Below, piece after piece: positions 5,738 through 6,278 of a DNA stretch of 6,278 nt (positions are counted from its first letter, which is position 1; every line of letters begins with the position of its first letter). The position numbers and the translations under genes were made by a program. Under the pieces are notes generated by a model. The model saw only the letters and a list, made by a program, of their open reading frames with translations, had not been told where the DNA came from and ran no database searches. Origin of the DNA: Pseudomonadota bacterium (lineage in GTDB: Bacteria; Pseudomonadota; Gammaproteobacteria; Burkholderiales; Casimicrobiaceae); NCBI GenBank assembly GCA_022709775.1, contig JAKLIE010000121.1:1-6278 (forward strand), read 5' to 3'.

Positions 5738-6162
5738 TGTTCGCGCCCACGCGCGACGAGGCGCGCCGCTTCATGATCGGCGCCTGGGCGAAGTTCCGCG
5801 CCGGCGAGACGCTGTCCGACATGGAGCGCATCGTCGCGTCGCTCGTCGCGATGCACCCCGAGTACCACGCGCTCGTCGAGGACGGCGAGCGCCACCTCGA
5901 GCGCGACTGGACGCCCGACGGCGGCGCGACGAACCCGTTCCTGCACCTGTCGCTGCACCTCGCGGTTGCCGAACAGCTCGCGATCGACCAGCCGCCGGGG
6001 ATCCGCGCCGAGTTCGAGCGGATCCGGGCGGCTCGCGGCGACGAGCACGCGGCGCTCCACGCGGTGCTCGAATGCCTGGGCGAGACGATGTGGCAGGCGC
6101 AGCGCCTGGGCACCGGCCCGGACGCGACCGTCTACCTCGGGTGCCTGCGCAGGCAGGGTTGA
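5737..6162 (+). CDS. DUF1841 family protein
   Basis: The 141-aa product is recognised as DUF1841, a family of unknown function, from MFAPTRDEARRF at the start, NPFLHLSLHLAVAEQLAIDQPPG (66-88) and GDEHAALHAVLECLGE (101-116). It has no signal peptide or membrane segment and is predicted all-helical and cytoplasmic. Visible features are three HxxxH pairs (His40/44, His70/74 and His104/108), followed by Glu112 and Glu116 on the same helix face, with Glu79 and Asp84 nearby. This spacing would suit a metal-binding helical bundle, which is an inference. The ATG at 5737 overlaps the nth stop codon by one base (TGATG), so expression should follow nth. A hairpin follows its stop by 12 nt. No enzyme function is proposed. 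Confidence 0.9.
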   Translation: MFAPTRDEARRFMIGAWAKFRAGETLSDMERIVASLVAMHPEYHALVEDGERHLERDWTPDGGATNPFLHLSLHLAVAEQLAIDQPPGIRAEFERIRAARGDEHAALHAVLECLGETMWQAQRLGTGPDATVYLGCLRRQG

Positions 6163-6165
6163 TGT

Positions 6166-6200
6166 GATCCCCCCGAAGCGCGCGCGGCGCGCTTCCCCCC
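6166..6200. repeat. Intergenic GC-rich repeat, copy 1
   Basis: This 35-bp unit (GATCCCCCC, then GAAGCGCGC, GCG, GCGCGCTTC, CCCCC) begins 3 nt after the DUF1841 stop. It is identical to 6242-6276, giving a 76-bp period. The 41-bp interval between copies contains further dyads, GGGC/GCCC (6204-6216) and GCCC/GGGC (6225-6235). From memory, similar GCGCGCTTCCCCC..GGGCACCGCGCCCTTGGG blocks are common between genes in Burkholderiales; I could not check this here. Confidence 0.85.
6175..6195 (+). terminator. Hairpin terminator candidate of the rnfB-nth operon
   Basis: A perfect 9-bp stem, GAAGCGCGC (6175-6183) with GCGCGCTTC (6187-6195), has a GCG loop and starts 12 nt after the DUF1841 stop. It is followed by a C-run rather than a T-run, so it may act as a Rho-assisted terminator or as an RNA-end stabiliser. 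Confidence 0.5.
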
Positions 6201-6241
6201 AGGGGGCACCGCGCCCTTGGGACGGCCCGGCGGGCGCGGGC

Positions 6242-6276
6242 GATCCCCCCGAAGCGCGCGCGGCGCGCTTCCCCCC
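6242..6276. repeat. Intergenic GC-rich repeat, copy 2
   Basis: This is an exact second copy of 6166-6200, including the 9-bp hairpin (6251-6271). It ends two bases from the window edge, so whether the array continues cannot be seen. Confidence 0.85.
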
Positions 6277-6278
6277 CG

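Noticed and set aside
1..6278. tRNA, rRNA, CRISPR array, transposase, phage genes, toxin-antitoxin pair or riboswitch.
   Set aside because: Nothing of the kind could be seen. Gaps between genes are short (at most 169 bp) and hold only promoters, hairpins and the repeats listed.

Overview
The window is very GC-rich, with a strong G/C bias at third codon positions. It reads as ordinary chromosome of a betaproteobacterium, most likely Burkholderiales or a relative. That placement rests on remembered family features, not on a search: a soluble RnfB/RsxB without a membrane anchor, linkage of rnfB to nth and a DUF1841 gene, and intergenic repeats of the GGGACGGCCCGGC / GCGCGCTTCCCCCC type. There is no sign of a phage, insertion sequence, CRISPR array, plasmid or defence island.

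Left part (1-2517): a secreted histidine-phosphatase-family gene runs off the left edge on the minus strand. It is divergent from corA, a Mg2+/Co2+ channel gene with a good sigma70-like promoter placed so that the mRNA should be leaderless. corA converges on a minus-strand cation diffusion facilitator (Zn2+-type efflux) gene. The 74-bp gap between them holds a hairpin and a diverged copy of a repeat that reappears at the right edge.

Middle (2518-3403): a minus-strand PlsC-type acyltransferase lies upstream of the CDF gene, 169 bp away, with a stem-loop directly at its stop codon. The acyltransferase and rnfB are divergent. Their 84-bp spacer carries two -10-like elements arranged as a 14/15 inverted repeat.

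Right part (3404-6162): a tight four-gene plus-strand operon. It comprises rnfB (soluble Fe-S protein with three probable [4Fe-4S] sites), an exported TPR protein, nth (endonuclease III with an added basic tail) and a DUF1841 gene. The junctions are a 4-nt overlap, a 10-nt gap and a 1-nt overlap. In E. coli nth is the last gene of rsxABCDGE-nth. Here rnfB and nth keep that linkage, but none of the membrane Rnf subunits is present. The operon ends at a hairpin inside a repeat, two copies of which (35 bp, 76-bp period) lie at 6166-6276.

No spectacular new system is visible. The points most worth following up are the orphan rnfB-TPR-nth-DUF1841 operon, the three regularly spaced HxxxH motifs in the DUF1841 protein, the mirror-image promoters, and the dispersed repeat at gene 3' ends.
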